64,000 nucleotides of DNA from Litorimonas haliclonae (GTDB taxonomy: Bacteria > Pseudomonadota > Alphaproteobacteria > Caulobacterales > Maricaulaceae). Shown here one piece after another: positions 36,213-45,067 of the stretch. The position numbers and the translations under genes were made by a program. The notes below the pieces were generated by a model, which was not told the DNA's origin, did not search any database, and saw nothing but the letters and a program-made list of their open reading frames with translations. The DNA lies in NCBI RefSeq assembly GCF_965138505.1, contig NZ_CBCSCO010000001.1, forward strand, positions 1-64,000. Direction: 5' to 3'. Each line of letters starts with the position of its first letter. Position 1 is the stretch's first letter.

Positions 36213-37313
36213 TTAGGACTTCTTACCTGAAACCATAGCTTTGGCTTGCTCAACCCAGTCACCCGCCGCAAGCTTGCCGCCAAGGTCATGAGCTTCTTCT
36301 AGCTCTTCAATCTGCTTTTCAGTCAGCTCTGACATAACTTGCAAAGATGTGATGCCGGCGTCTTCAAGCACTTTCTTGTACTTCGGGCCAATGCCGTCAA
36401 TGTCGGCAATATCGCTGAGATCAGGCTTCACGTCTGCTTTCTGCTCTGGCGTAGCAGGCTGAGCCGTTGTCGCTTCTTGTGCTGGAGATGGAGCCGCTTC
36501 TTCTTTAGCCGGAGCGGCCTCTTTGGCAGGAGCTTCTTCTTTAGCTGGCTCCATATTCATGGCTAGCTCTTCCGGATTTTCGGACGCGCCGAGGTCAGCT
36601 CCGACAGAGGCCGCGGCTTCTGTCATGCCGTCAAGAATAGCGTCAGCAACCAATTCGCAATAAAGTTGGATGGCGCGAGCCGCGTCGTCATTGCCTGGGA
36701 TTGGCATGTCGGCAGATTCAGGATCACAATTTGAATCTAGAACGGCGACGACAGGAATGCCCAGACGGCGGGCTTCCAAGATAGCGATGCCTTCCTTGTT
36801 TGTGTCGATGACAAACATCAAATCAGGCTTGCCGCCCATGTCTTTGATACCGCCGAGAGCTTTTTCGAGCTTTTCCATTTCGCGGGCAAGCTTGAGGTTT
36901 TCTTTCTTGGTCAAGCCAGTATCTGCGTCTGCGCCTTCGTCGCCGAGCATGGCTTCAAGCTCTTTCAGACGTGTGATGGATTTCGTTACAGTCTGCCAGT
37001 TTGTCAGCATTCCGCCGAGCCAGCGGTGGTTGACGTAATATTGAGCAGAGCGCTTCGCCGCAGCCGCAACAGGCTCTGACGCCGCGCGCTTTGTACCCAC
37101 AAAAAGGACACGACCGCCCTTGGCGGCAACGTCACGGACTTCTTTCAAAGCCTGGTGCAAAAGAGGAACTGTCTGGGACAGGTCAAGAATATGAATGTTT
37201 GAACGGGCACCGAAAATATACGGGGCCATTTTTGGGTTCCAGCGATGTGTCTGGTGACCAAAGTGAACGCCAGCTTCGAGCAATTGACGCATTGAAAATT
37301 CAGGTAGGGCCAT
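36213..37313 (-). CDS. rpsB: ribosomal protein S2 with C-terminal helix-hairpin-helix extension
   Basis: 366 residues, against roughly 240-260 for a typical S2. The S2 domain (MALPEFSMRQLLEAGVHFGH, RWNPKMAPYIFG, HRWLGGMLTNWQT, IDTNKEGIAILEARRLGIP) ends around residue 235. An Ala/Glu/Pro/Lys-rich linker (~250-296) leads to a compact domain at 297-366 with a DIDGIGPKYKKVLEDAGI helix-hairpin-helix motif. The same kind of domain ends NuoE in this window. ATG 37313 is chosen with AAGGAGATAT upstream; the longer frame to 37379 is leader sequence. Confidence 0.95.
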   Translation of the reverse strand: MALPEFSMRQLLEAGVHFGHQTHRWNPKMAPYIFGARSNIHILDLSQTVPLLHQALKEVRDVAAKGGRVLFVGTKRAASEPVAAAAKRSAQYYVNHRWLGGMLTNWQTVTKSITRLKELEAMLGDEGADADTGLTKKENLKLAREMEKLEKALGGIKDMGGKPDLMFVIDTNKEGIAILEARRLGIPVVAVLDSNCDPESADMPIPGNDDAARAIQLYCELVADAILDGMTEAAASVGADLGASENPEELAMNMEPAKEEAPAKEAAPAKEEAAPSPAQEATTAQPATPEQKADVKPDLSDIADIDGIGPKYKKVLEDAGITSLQVMSELTEKQIEELEEAHDLGGKLAAGDWVEQAKAMVSGKKS

Positions 37314-37500
37314 GGATATCTCCTTGTTCCGGTTGACCATATGCAGGGTGTGAAGTCTCCCCACCACGGGGCCACTCACCGGAATGGACGAAAGGCTATA
37401 TGCCGGACGCCCGCACCTGCATGCGAATTAGTGGGGGCGACATAGCGTAAATAGGCCGGGATGCAAGGGATTTATTCGGATGGCTGATATATTAAACAGT
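37314..37500 (-). promoter_or_regulatory. rpsB leader region
   Basis: A ~190-base untranslated region upstream of rpsB. It contains a CCCC-acca-c-GGGG hairpin around 37363-37375 and other GC-rich inverted segments. Ribosomal protein S2 genes often have autoregulatory leaders. Here the structure is only suggestive, and no promoter was identified with confidence. Confidence 0.3.
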
Positions 37501-37502
37501 TT

Positions 37503-37530
37503 ACCGGCCTCTAAAACCGTAGCGGCCGGT
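37503..37530 (-). terminator. possible dnaE terminator
   Basis: A perfect 7-bp stem ACCGGCC / GGCCGGT with a 14-base loop, 18 bases past the dnaE stop. The tail (AAACTGTTTAAT) is only partly T-rich, so it may be a processing or partial termination site. Confidence 0.4.
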
Positions 37531-37548
37531 GAATCGGGCTAAAGCGCG

Positions 37549-40500
37549 TTAAGCCGCGATCTCGCGGATGATTTCGACGGCCTGATTGACTCTTATCGCC
37601 TTCTGAATTTTCAAATCGATTCCCCAGCTTCCGGCGAGCTTCCAACTGGCCTCACGAGTTTTATCCAAAGGCGCCGTAATCTTGATATAGCCGGCATTTT
37701 GATAGGGCGCGTTTTTGAGCTGATGAAGAAGCGTCTCCAGAGAATCCAGCGTCTCTGCCGTGGCGTTTCTGAGGCGGATATCGATACCGACAATTTTGGC
37801 TTCGGGCGGTTTCGCATCCAAGGCCGTCATGGCTTCGGCGAAAAGGCGTACATCCCCGTCTCCGCCCTCAGCCTTGACCTTGACCTGCACCAGATTTCCG
37901 GGACTGAGATAATCCCGATTGGCCAATAGGATCTTCTCCGTAAATAAGACCTCATATTCTCCGGTCGGATCAGACAAAGCAACGAAAGCAAACTTCTTAC
38001 CGCGTTTGGACAGACGCTCTTGTTTGCGCAAGACGACACCCGCGAGGTTAAGTTTACACTCCTTGCCGCTTTTGGCAAAGCGCTCACCAATATCAACAGC
38101 GCTCGTGCATTTATTGAGACTACCTTTTTCCAGATGTTCATCCAATGGATGCCCGCCCAGGTAAAATCCGACTGCGCCGAGTTCATGATTTAGCGTTTCT
38201 ATCGAGCCCCACGGCGGAGCATATTCCAGATCAGGGTCTTCCATGGGCACGGCGTCGCCGAACAAGCTTACCTGATCGCTGGAGCGCTCGCGCGCAGCCA
38301 AGGTGCCTATATCTTGTAATATTGAAGAAGAGGCCAAAACGCTGGCCCGGTTCAGGTCGAGACAATCAAACGCGCCGGCCCGCGCCAGATTTTCTATAGC
38401 GCGTTTGTTGACAAGGCGCATATCAACGCGGTGGGCAAAATCGTATAAATCCTTGAACGGACCGCCCTCCTCCCGAACGCTGATGACATGGCGCATCGCG
38501 TCCAGTCCAACATTTTTGAGCGCCCCCAAAGCGTAAAGGACCTTACCGTCTTTCACATCGAAATCCGCCTGAGACCGGTTCACGCAGGGCGGCTCAATCT
38601 CGAGCCCCATGCGTTTACCCTCTTGATAAAACTGCGCCAATTTTTCGACATTGGCGAGATCAAGAGACATAATCGCGGCGATGAATTCCGCCGGATAGAG
38701 CGCTTTCAAATACGCAGTCTGAAAAGAGATCATGGCATAGGCAGCGGCGTGGGATTTGTTAAACCCGTAACCCGCAAATTCATTGACGAGTTCAAAAATT
38801 TCGCCCGCCAAACGGCCGTCCACATCGCGCTGAACGGCGCCGTCGATAAATTTCGACTTTTGCCGATCCATTTCCGCTTGGTCTTTTTTACCCATGGCGC
38901 GGCGCAGCAAATCCGCATCCCCCAAAGAGAACCCGGACAGGGTTTTCGCGATCTCCATCACCTGTTCCTGATAGATGATAATCCCGTAAGTCTCTTGCAG
39001 GATAGATTCCAGTTTGGGATGGGGAAAGGTAATTTCCTGACGTTCAAACTTTCGGTCAATATAATCCGGAATGTTCCTCATCGGGCCCGGACGGTAGAGC
39101 GAAATCAAGGCGGTTAGCTCTTCGATTGAGCCCGGCGCCATTTTCCGGAGCACGTCGCGCATCCCGGAACTTTCAAGCTGGAACACGCCCGCCGAGAGAC
39201 CTTCGGAGAGAGGAGCGTAGGCCTCGGGCGTGTTGGTGCTGATTTTCGACCAGTCGACAGTAATGTCGCGTTTGGAAAGATATTTCAAACAGCGGTCGAT
39301 CACCGTCAGGGTTTTCAAACCCAGAAAGTCGAATTTCACCATGCCGGCTTTTTCGGCCCACTTCATGGTAAACTGTGTGGCCGGAATATCAGAGCGGGGG
39401 TCGCGGTAGAGCGGGACAAGCTGTTGCAGAGGACGATCGCCAATGACAACACCCGCCGCATGGGTCGACGCGTTACGATACAGCCCTTCGAGTTGCAGCG
39501 CCGTATCCAAAAGCGCGCGGACGGACGGCTCCGCTTTGCGGGCGTCCTGTAGAGCTGGCTCCATGTTAATGGCCTGCGCCAGAGAGACGGGGTTGGCCGG
39601 ATTGGACGGCACGAGCTTCGCCAGGCGGTCAACTTGACCGAGCGGCATTTGCATCACCCGACCGACATCGCGCACGACGGCGCGGGCCTGCAAGGTTCCA
39701 AAGGTGATAATCTGCGCCACCTGCCCGTCGCCATATTTCCGGCGCACATAATCAATAACTTCGCCGCGGCGCTCCTGGCAAAAGTCGATATCGAAATCGG
39801 GCATGGAGACCCGTTCCGGATTGAGAAAACGTTCAAACAGGAGACCGTATCGCAGCGGGTCCAAATCCGTAATTGTCAGCGCCCAAGCCACAACGGATCC
39901 CGCGCCGGAGCCGCGCCCCGGTCCGACGGGAATGCCGTGATCCTTGGCCCATTTGATGAAATCGGCAACGATCAGGAAATACCCCGGGAATCCCATATTT
40001 TCGATAATGCCGAGTTCGAAATCGAGCCGTTCGAAATAGGCCTCTTCCGTATCGGCCATATCAACGACCTCAAGCCGTTTGCGAAGGCCGTCTTTCGCCT
40101 GCTGCGCCAGAATATCTGCCTCTGACAAAGAGCCGTCACCAAAGTTAGGCAAAATAGGTTTACGTTTTTCGGATTTCACGGAGCAGCGACGCGCGATATT
40201 TAAAGTGTTCTCAATCGCGTCTGGTAAGTCTGCAAAGAGCTCCAGCATCTGCTCGGGCGATTTTAAATAATGATGCCCCGTTAGCTTGCGCCGGTTCTTT
40301 TCCAAAACATAAGAGCCTTCCGACATAGCGAGCAGAACGTCATGAGCTTCGTGCATTTCAGGATCGAGATAATAAGGCTCATTGGTTGCCACGAGCGGGA
40401 GAGCTTTATCATAAGCAAAATCAAGAAGGACTGGTTCGGCCTTTTCCTCCTCAGGCGTATTATGGCGCTGTAGCTCAACATAAAGCCGGTCCGAAAAAAG

Positions 40501-41007
40501 AGACATTAAGCGGTCAAGCCAGCTTTCCGCCTCTGCCATTCGGTCTTGGACAATCAGCTTGTTTAGCACGCCATCAGGCCCGCCCGTCAACGCGATGACG
40601 CCTTCAGTTCGGCCCGTCAGAAAGTCTGCTTTCACATGTGCCAAATCCGTCGGCTCAACATCCAGAAAGGCCGAGGAAGACAGAGCCATGAGGTTCTCAT
40701 AGCCTTTTTCATTCTGAGCAAAAAGAACGAGCGTACCGTCCGGGTCTTTACGAATTTGGCCAGGCTGCAGCGGCACGCCGATATCCATAGATAACGTGAC
40801 CCCGATAATCGGCTGCAGACCAAAGCCCGCCATCGTGTCGGAGAATTCAAGCGCGCCGCAGAGGTTATTCGTATCAGTCAGACCGACAGCCGGAAAATTC
40901 CAATCCGCGCACCGCGCGCCAAGCGGCTTCATTTTTAGGGCGCCCTCCAACATAGAATAAGGCGAGCGCGTTCGAAGAGGTACAAAATCAAGACGACGAA
41001 CAGCCAT
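37549..41007 (-). CDS. dnaE: DNA polymerase III alpha subunit
   Basis: 1152 residues. Replicative polymerase. The N-terminal PHP domain starts LDFVPLRTRSPYSMLEG; the usual His ligands of the first PHP motif are replaced, so PHP-based proofreading is unlikely. The catalytic palm has GPGRGSGAGSVVAWAL and the Asp triad in MPDFDIDFCQERR. It is followed by the beta-binding region, the tandem HhH region, an OB fold (KECKLNLAGVVLRKQERLSKRGKKFAFV) and a C-terminal domain. ATG 41007 is preceded by AAGGAGAG. It lies 58 bases after an SOS-controlled small membrane gene. Confidence 0.95.
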   Translation of the reverse strand: MAVRRLDFVPLRTRSPYSMLEGALKMKPLGARCADWNFPAVGLTDTNNLCGALEFSDTMAGFGLQPIIGVTLSMDIGVPLQPGQIRKDPDGTLVLFAQNEKGYENLMALSSSAFLDVEPTDLAHVKADFLTGRTEGVIALTGGPDGVLNKLIVQDRMAEAESWLDRLMSLFSDRLYVELQRHNTPEEEKAEPVLLDFAYDKALPLVATNEPYYLDPEMHEAHDVLLAMSEGSYVLEKNRRKLTGHHYLKSPEQMLELFADLPDAIENTLNIARRCSVKSEKRKPILPNFGDGSLSEADILAQQAKDGLRKRLEVVDMADTEEAYFERLDFELGIIENMGFPGYFLIVADFIKWAKDHGIPVGPGRGSGAGSVVAWALTITDLDPLRYGLLFERFLNPERVSMPDFDIDFCQERRGEVIDYVRRKYGDGQVAQIITFGTLQARAVVRDVGRVMQMPLGQVDRLAKLVPSNPANPVSLAQAINMEPALQDARKAEPSVRALLDTALQLEGLYRNASTHAAGVVIGDRPLQQLVPLYRDPRSDIPATQFTMKWAEKAGMVKFDFLGLKTLTVIDRCLKYLSKRDITVDWSKISTNTPEAYAPLSEGLSAGVFQLESSGMRDVLRKMAPGSIEELTALISLYRPGPMRNIPDYIDRKFERQEITFPHPKLESILQETYGIIIYQEQVMEIAKTLSGFSLGDADLLRRAMGKKDQAEMDRQKSKFIDGAVQRDVDGRLAGEIFELVNEFAGYGFNKSHAAAYAMISFQTAYLKALYPAEFIAAIMSLDLANVEKLAQFYQEGKRMGLEIEPPCVNRSQADFDVKDGKVLYALGALKNVGLDAMRHVISVREEGGPFKDLYDFAHRVDMRLVNKRAIENLARAGAFDCLDLNRASVLASSSILQDIGTLAARERSSDQVSLFGDAVPMEDPDLEYAPPWGSIETLNHELGAVGFYLGGHPLDEHLEKGSLNKCTSAVDIGERFAKSGKECKLNLAGVVLRKQERLSKRGKKFAFVALSDPTGEYEVLFTEKILLANRDYLSPGNLVQVKVKAEGGDGDVRLFAEAMTALDAKPPEAKIVGIDIRLRNATAETLDSLETLLHQLKNAPYQNAGYIKITAPLDKTREASWKLAGSWGIDLKIQKAIRVNQAVEIIREIAA

Positions 41008-41025
41008 GCCCTCTCCTTTCAATCA

Positions 41026-41044
41026 GCCCTAATTTACTCAGGGC
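41026..41044 (-). promoter_or_regulatory. small hairpin between the SOS peptide gene and dnaE
   Basis: A 5-bp stem GCCCT / AGGGC with a 9-base loop and no T tract. It overlaps the approach to the dnaE ribosome site and is too weak to separate the two genes transcriptionally. Confidence 0.25.
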
Positions 41045-41065
41045 ATCTCTTATATCAATCGAGGG

Positions 41066-41161
41066 CTATCCCCCCAAGACCATCATCCACATCGTCATTA
41101 CGCCGACGAACCCTGCCAGAACGGCGCCTGAAACGATATCCATTGCGAGTTGTTTTGCCAT
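41066..41161 (-). CDS. 31-residue SOS-controlled membrane peptide, candidate SidA-type division inhibitor
   Basis: An ATG (41161-41159) preceded by GGGGAT opens a 31-codon frame ending TAG. A short polar start (MAKQLAMDIVSG) is followed by one hydrophobic helix (~residues 11-29). It is followed 58 bases later by dnaE on the same strand. Upstream, at 41187-41201, is a perfect alphaproteobacterial SOS box within a plausible promoter. In Caulobacter, SidA is a 29-residue inner-membrane peptide induced by LexA that blocks division through FtsW/FtsN, and as I recall its gene also lies beside dnaE. Size, location, helix and control agree, but sequence homology was not tested. Confidence 0.65.
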   Translation of the reverse strand: MAKQLAMDIVSGAVLAGFVGVMTMWMMVLGG

Positions 41162-41186
41162 TTTTATCCCCAATAAAACTGTTGAT

Positions 41187-41201
41187 GTTCTGTCTTTGTT
41201 C
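41187..41201 (-). promoter_or_regulatory. LexA binding site (SOS box) upstream of the small membrane gene
   Basis: Plus-strand GTTCTGTCTTTGTTC is an exact GTTC-N7-GTTC, the same class as the lexA box at 16234. It ends 26 bases before the start codon of the 31-residue peptide gene (minus strand). Confidence 0.8.
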
Positions 41202-41225
41202 TATACGTCTTTGCACAAGAGTCAA
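41197..41225 (-). promoter_or_regulatory. promoter of the SOS-controlled peptide gene
   Basis: On the minus strand TTGACT, a 17-base spacer and AGAACA. The spacing and the -10 hexamer are the same as in the lexA promoter, and the -10 overlaps the SOS box. Confidence 0.45.
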
Positions 41226-41346
41226 ACTGATTCTGGGGATATATTCCTGCTCTTCTGTGGATAAGTGATTCCAGAGCATGCGGAAAGGACCGGCGAGGTG
41301 TACCCGTCCCGCAAGATGAGTTGTCTGAGGTTTAAGCTGCGGCGGG

Positions 41347-42051
41347 TTAGACTCTGCCTGACGCTTTCAGCGGAACGACAAGGCCATCACGTACCGTAAA
41401 GACACGATCCATATATTGCGTCAGTTCCATATTATGCGTCGCGACGAGAGCGGCGACCCCTTCCCTGCGGGTCAGGTCAAACAGGCTTTGGAACACCGAA
41501 GAGGACGTGGCCGGATCAAGATTTCCGGTCGGCTCATCCGCCAATAGGATTTTCGGCTTATTCGCCAAAGCCCGAGCAATAGCGACGCGCTGCTGCTCTC
41601 CGCCCGACATTTGAGACGGCTTGTGATGCATTCGGGCCTCTAGCCCCAAGAGCGTTAAAAGCCGCCGCGCCTCAGCTATGGCATTGCGCTCGGTCTTGCC
41701 GGCAATCATTTGCGGAATGACGACATTGTCCTCGGCCGAGAACTCTTTTTGCAAATGGTGGAATTGATAGACAACGCCGATGGTTTCGCGGCGGATGGCC
41801 GTGCGTTTATCGTCAGAGAGTTTCAGACATTCCCGTCCGCCAATATAGACTTCTCCGGCATTAGGTTTTTCGAGTAGTCCGGCAGCGTGAAGCAGCGTAG
41901 ATTTCCCTGAGCCGGAAGGCCCGATCAGGCCGACCATTTCGCCAGGAAAAATATCTATATCCGCGCCGGACAGAACGTTCAGCATGGACGGGCCGGACTC
42001 ATAAGAACGGTGCAGGTTCCGCACAGACAGGATGGGTCGGGTATGGCTCAT
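41347..42051 (-). CDS. lolD: lipoprotein-releasing ABC transporter ATP-binding protein
   Basis: 234 residues. ABC ATPase with Walker A GPSGSGKST, Q-loop VVYQFHHLQKEF, signature MSGGEQQRVAIARAL and Walker B ILLADEPTGNLD. With the LolC/E membrane protein it extracts lipoproteins from the inner membrane for transfer to LolA. It begins 9 bases after the permease gene. Confidence 0.92.
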   Translation of the reverse strand: MSHTRPILSVRNLHRSYESGPSMLNVLSGADIDIFPGEMVGLIGPSGSGKSTLLHAAGLLEKPNAGEVYIGGRECLKLSDDKRTAIRRETIGVVYQFHHLQKEFSAEDNVVIPQMIAGKTERNAIAEARRLLTLLGLEARMHHKPSQMSGGEQQRVAIARALANKPKILLADEPTGNLDPATSSSVFQSLFDLTRREGVAALVATHNMELTQYMDRVFTVRDGLVVPLKASGRV

Positions 42052-42060
42052 GTCATCCCC

Positions 42061-43359
42061 CTATTCATATCTCAGGCCTTCGACCGGATCGACTTTCGAC
42101 GCGCTGAGAGCCGGAAAGAAGGTGGCGGCGGCAGAAATAAGGAACCCCCAAAACGCGACGCCAAAGACTTCTGTCCAGACGATCTTGGCCGGGATGCCGC
42201 CAGAGAGCTGATAGACATCTTCAGGAAACAATTCTGTCCCCGTCACAAATTCAATCGCGGCCTGAACAGCGCCAATATTCAAGCAGAACAGGATGCCGAA
42301 AATCAGCCCGGCAAGAGTGCCGAGAATTCCGATCATTGCGCCCGACATGAAAAAGATGCGCAGAACCCCTGCGCGCGACGCCCCGATTGTTCTGAGGATT
42401 GCGATATCCTTCGACTTGTTTTTCACCAACATTATCATCGAGGCCAAAACGGGGAACGCCGCGATAATCACCACAATCATAAAAATAAAGCGCATGGCGA
42501 TTTGTTCGGTGCGCAGGGCAGTCGCCGTTGTGGCGTTCCGGTCTTTCCACGTCGTGATGAAAACTGGCTCTTGAGCCGCATTTCCGACAGGCTTTTTCAA
42601 TACGTCAATCATATCCGGATTATCCAGTCTGAGCTGAATCTCGCCGGAGAGTTTGCCCCCGTCAAAGAGAAGCGTCGCTTCGTTGTAATCCATATAAATA
42701 TAGGTTTGATCTGTAACCAAGAGTCCGACCTCGAAAACGGCTCCAATCGTGTAGACCTTTTTAATCGGTTGCGGGCCTGTGACAGTTGTGCGTGTGCGGG
42801 GCGAGAAAACCATTAGCTTGTCCCCTGCCCGAAGGCCGAGTCCCGCTGCCAAGCGCGCGCCGATCGCTATGGTCTGATCAGACCCTGCGCCCAGTCCGAA
42901 TGTCTCCAGGCTGCCTTGCGTTACGGAGTCCGAGATGAGATCGTATTCTTTTAAATTTTCGGGCCGAATACCGATCACTTGGGCCAAGGAAAACTGCCCG
43001 TTGGCCTGCACGCCGGTATAGCTCTGATTGAATTGAAAGGCTTCATCCACGCCCGGTACTTCGGCAAGGCGCTGCTCCATTTCTTTCATGCTTTCTGGCG
43101 TCGGTTGCGGCGAGGAACTCGCGACATACATGTGGCCTTCGCTTCCGACTGTCAGGCGGATCATATCATCACGAAAACCGTTCATGATTGACATAATGAT
43201 GATCATCGCGGCAATCGCCAGCATGATACAAGTAAAGGAGATGGCGGCGATCAAGCCCACGCCGCCTTGGGATTTCTTCGCCCGTAAATAGCGCATGGCG
43301 ATACGGCGCTCAATCGCGCCGAAGGGTTTGTTTTGCTTTATGGGAACGTCTTGGCTCAA
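42061..43359 (-). CDS. lolC: lipoprotein-releasing system permease (LolC/LolE family)
   Basis: 432 residues. One N-terminal helix (~26-52, in the conserved context RIAMRYLRAKKSQGGVGLIA), a large periplasmic MacB-PCD-type domain (~60-290), then three FtsX-type helices at the C-terminus and the closing DPVEGLRYE. Alphaproteobacteria generally have a single LolC/E-type (LolF) permease that works as a homodimer with LolD. The start overlaps the proS stop (ATGA). Confidence 0.92.
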   Translation of the reverse strand: MSQDVPIKQNKPFGAIERRIAMRYLRAKKSQGGVGLIAAISFTCIMLAIAAMIIIMSIMNGFRDDMIRLTVGSEGHMYVASSSPQPTPESMKEMEQRLAEVPGVDEAFQFNQSYTGVQANGQFSLAQVIGIRPENLKEYDLISDSVTQGSLETFGLGAGSDQTIAIGARLAAGLGLRAGDKLMVFSPRTRTTVTGPQPIKKVYTIGAVFEVGLLVTDQTYIYMDYNEATLLFDGGKLSGEIQLRLDNPDMIDVLKKPVGNAAQEPVFITTWKDRNATTATALRTEQIAMRFIFMIVVIIAAFPVLASMIMLVKNKSKDIAILRTIGASRAGVLRIFFMSGAMIGILGTLAGLIFGILFCLNIGAVQAAIEFVTGTELFPEDVYQLSGGIPAKIVWTEVFGVAFWGFLISAAATFFPALSASKVDPVEGLRYE

Positions 43360-44681
43360 GAGCCGAGTTCCGTTTGCAAGAACACTATAGCCGCCGCCGG
43401 GCTGAGTTCATGGCGTTCACCGGAGCGGCGGTTTTTAATCTCCACTACGCCCTTTTTGAGTCCCCGCGGGCCAATTGTCACTTGATAAGGCAAGCCGATG
43501 AGGTCCATACGAGAGAACTTGACCCCGCCCCGGTCAGATGTGTCGTCGTAAAGAGGATCGCATCCTGCATCTGAGAGTTGATTGTAAAGGTCTTCGCACG
43601 CTGCATCCGCTTCGGCGTCCCCTGCTTTCAGGTTAATGATGCCGACCCCAAATGGCGCGACCGATTTTGGCCATATAATGCCGGCTTCGTCGTGGCTGGC
43701 TTCGATAATGCCGCCAACCAAACGCGACACACCGACACCGTAAGAGCCCATCATGGCGACATGCTCTTTGCCGTCAGGGCCCATAACTTTGGCCTTCATC
43801 GGCCCGGAATATTTGTCACCGAAATAGAAAATATGTCCGACTTCGATGCCGCGCGCCGTGAGCTGCTTGTCTTCGGGAATTTTTGCAAATTCGTCCGCGT
43901 CGTGCATCTCGTCCGCTGCGGCATAGAGAGCCGTTCTCTCGTCCACATAGTTTGAAAGGTCGCCGGAGAAATCAACGTCCCCGGGTGCGTCCATTTCGAC
44001 CAGGTCTTTGTGACAGAAGACTTCGCTTTCGCCGGTCTCAGCCAAGATAACAAATTCATGGGACAAGTCCCCGCCAATCGGGCCTGTATCCGCTTTGACC
44101 GGAATAGCCTTGAGGCCCAGACGCGAGAACGTATTGAGGTAAGCCACAAACATTTTGTTGTATGACAGACGAGCCGCTTCCTTATCGATATCAAAGCTAT
44201 AAGTGTCTTTCATCAGAAATTCGCGGCCGCGCATAACGCCAAATCGCGGACGTGTTTCATCGCGGAACTTCCACTGAATATGATAAAGAAGCTTGGGTAA
44301 GTCTTTGTAAGAGCGGACATAACTGCGGAAGATATCCGTGATCATATCTTCATTGGTCGGCCCATAAAGCATCTCGCGGTCGCCGCGATCTGTGATGCGG
44401 AGCATTTCAGGCCCGTAAGCATCATAGCGCCCTGTCTCTTTCCAGAGGTCTGCGCTCTGAATTGTCGGCATGAGCATTTCGACCGCGCCGGCTTTGTTCT
44501 GCTCTTCGCGGACAATGCGTTCGATATTTCGGAGAACCTTCAGGCCAAGCGGCAGCCAGCTATAAATACCGGCGCTGTTTTGCTTAATCATCCCCGCCCG
44601 CAACATATATTGGTGCGAGGCAATAGTGGCTTCAGCCGGTGTCTCTTTCAGAAGCGGCAGGAAGTAATTGGAAAGACGCAT
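43356..44681 (-). CDS. proS: prolyl-tRNA synthetase (short alphaproteobacterial type)
   Basis: 441 residues, class II synthetase. Motif 2 region FRDETRPRFGVMRGREFLMKD, motif 3 GSYGVGVSRLVGGIIEA, and a C-terminal anticodon-binding domain. The insertion (editing) domain of the ~570-residue E. coli-type enzyme is absent, as usual for alphaproteobacteria, so Ala-tRNA-Pro editing must come from elsewhere. It starts the proS-lolC-lolD unit, 101 bases after the DUF1467 gene. Confidence 0.95.
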   Translation of the reverse strand: MRLSNYFLPLLKETPAEATIASHQYMLRAGMIKQNSAGIYSWLPLGLKVLRNIERIVREEQNKAGAVEMLMPTIQSADLWKETGRYDAYGPEMLRITDRGDREMLYGPTNEDMITDIFRSYVRSYKDLPKLLYHIQWKFRDETRPRFGVMRGREFLMKDTYSFDIDKEAARLSYNKMFVAYLNTFSRLGLKAIPVKADTGPIGGDLSHEFVILAETGESEVFCHKDLVEMDAPGDVDFSGDLSNYVDERTALYAAADEMHDADEFAKIPEDKQLTARGIEVGHIFYFGDKYSGPMKAKVMGPDGKEHVAMMGSYGVGVSRLVGGIIEASHDEAGIIWPKSVAPFGVGIINLKAGDAEADAACEDLYNQLSDAGCDPLYDDTSDRGGVKFSRMDLIGLPYQVTIGPRGLKKGVVEIKNRRSGERHELSPAAAIVFLQTELGS

Positions 44682-44782
44682 AAAAGACTCGATTTAATAA
44701 AGGTTCGGCATAGCCCGACTTTTCCAAGGCAACAAGTCAAAGCCTCTGCTAGCGGGAAGATTTTATTCGTCAGCCGGAGAGA

Positions 44783-45055
44783 CTAATAATCGTTTTGCTT
44801 AACCAGCGCCCCAAACATGTCCCAACTCAACCAACCCGAGACGATCAGGCCGCAAGCGATAATCCAGAGAACCGTTGCGACAGCTGAGGTGATTAGAAAC
44901 TTCTTCTTTATCTGGCTGTCTACAGGCGCTCCGGGTTCTGAGCCCTGAACAACGTCGTCAGATTCTGCCTGTCCTTTCACGCCGATGGGTAAAACGGCAA
45001 ACAGCACGACCCACCAAATGATCAAATACATAACCAGTAAAGAGAACCAATTCAT
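44783..45055 (-). CDS. DUF1467 family membrane protein
   Basis: 90 residues. Two membrane helices (~3-23 and ~52-75) joined by an acidic loop (GQAESDDVVQGSEPGAPVDSQ), with the family motif WWVVLFAVLPIGV near the start. The function is unknown. The family is conserved in alphaproteobacteria at exactly this place between mce and proS. It lies 12 bases after mce. Confidence 0.88.
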   Translation of the reverse strand: MNWFSLLVMYLIIWWVVLFAVLPIGVKGQAESDDVVQGSEPGAPVDSQIKKKFLITSAVATVLWIIACGLIVSGWLSWDMFGALVKQNDY

Positions 45056-45067
45056 GAGAGCTAGTCC

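Noticed and set aside
37314..37379. 22-codon N-terminal extension of rpsB
   Set aside because: The S2 family starts at the ATG at 37313, which has a strong AAGGAG; the extension is leader sequence.
38488..39117. 209-codon plus-strand frame
   Set aside because: Antisense shadow of dnaE.
41055..41279. 74-codon minus-strand frame across the SOS promoter
   Set aside because: Runs through the promoter and SOS box, low-complexity charged product; the 31-codon frame in another register has the ribosome site and membrane helix.
42010..42816. 268-codon plus-strand frame
   Set aside because: Antisense shadow of lolC, His/Asn/Arg-rich without domain features.
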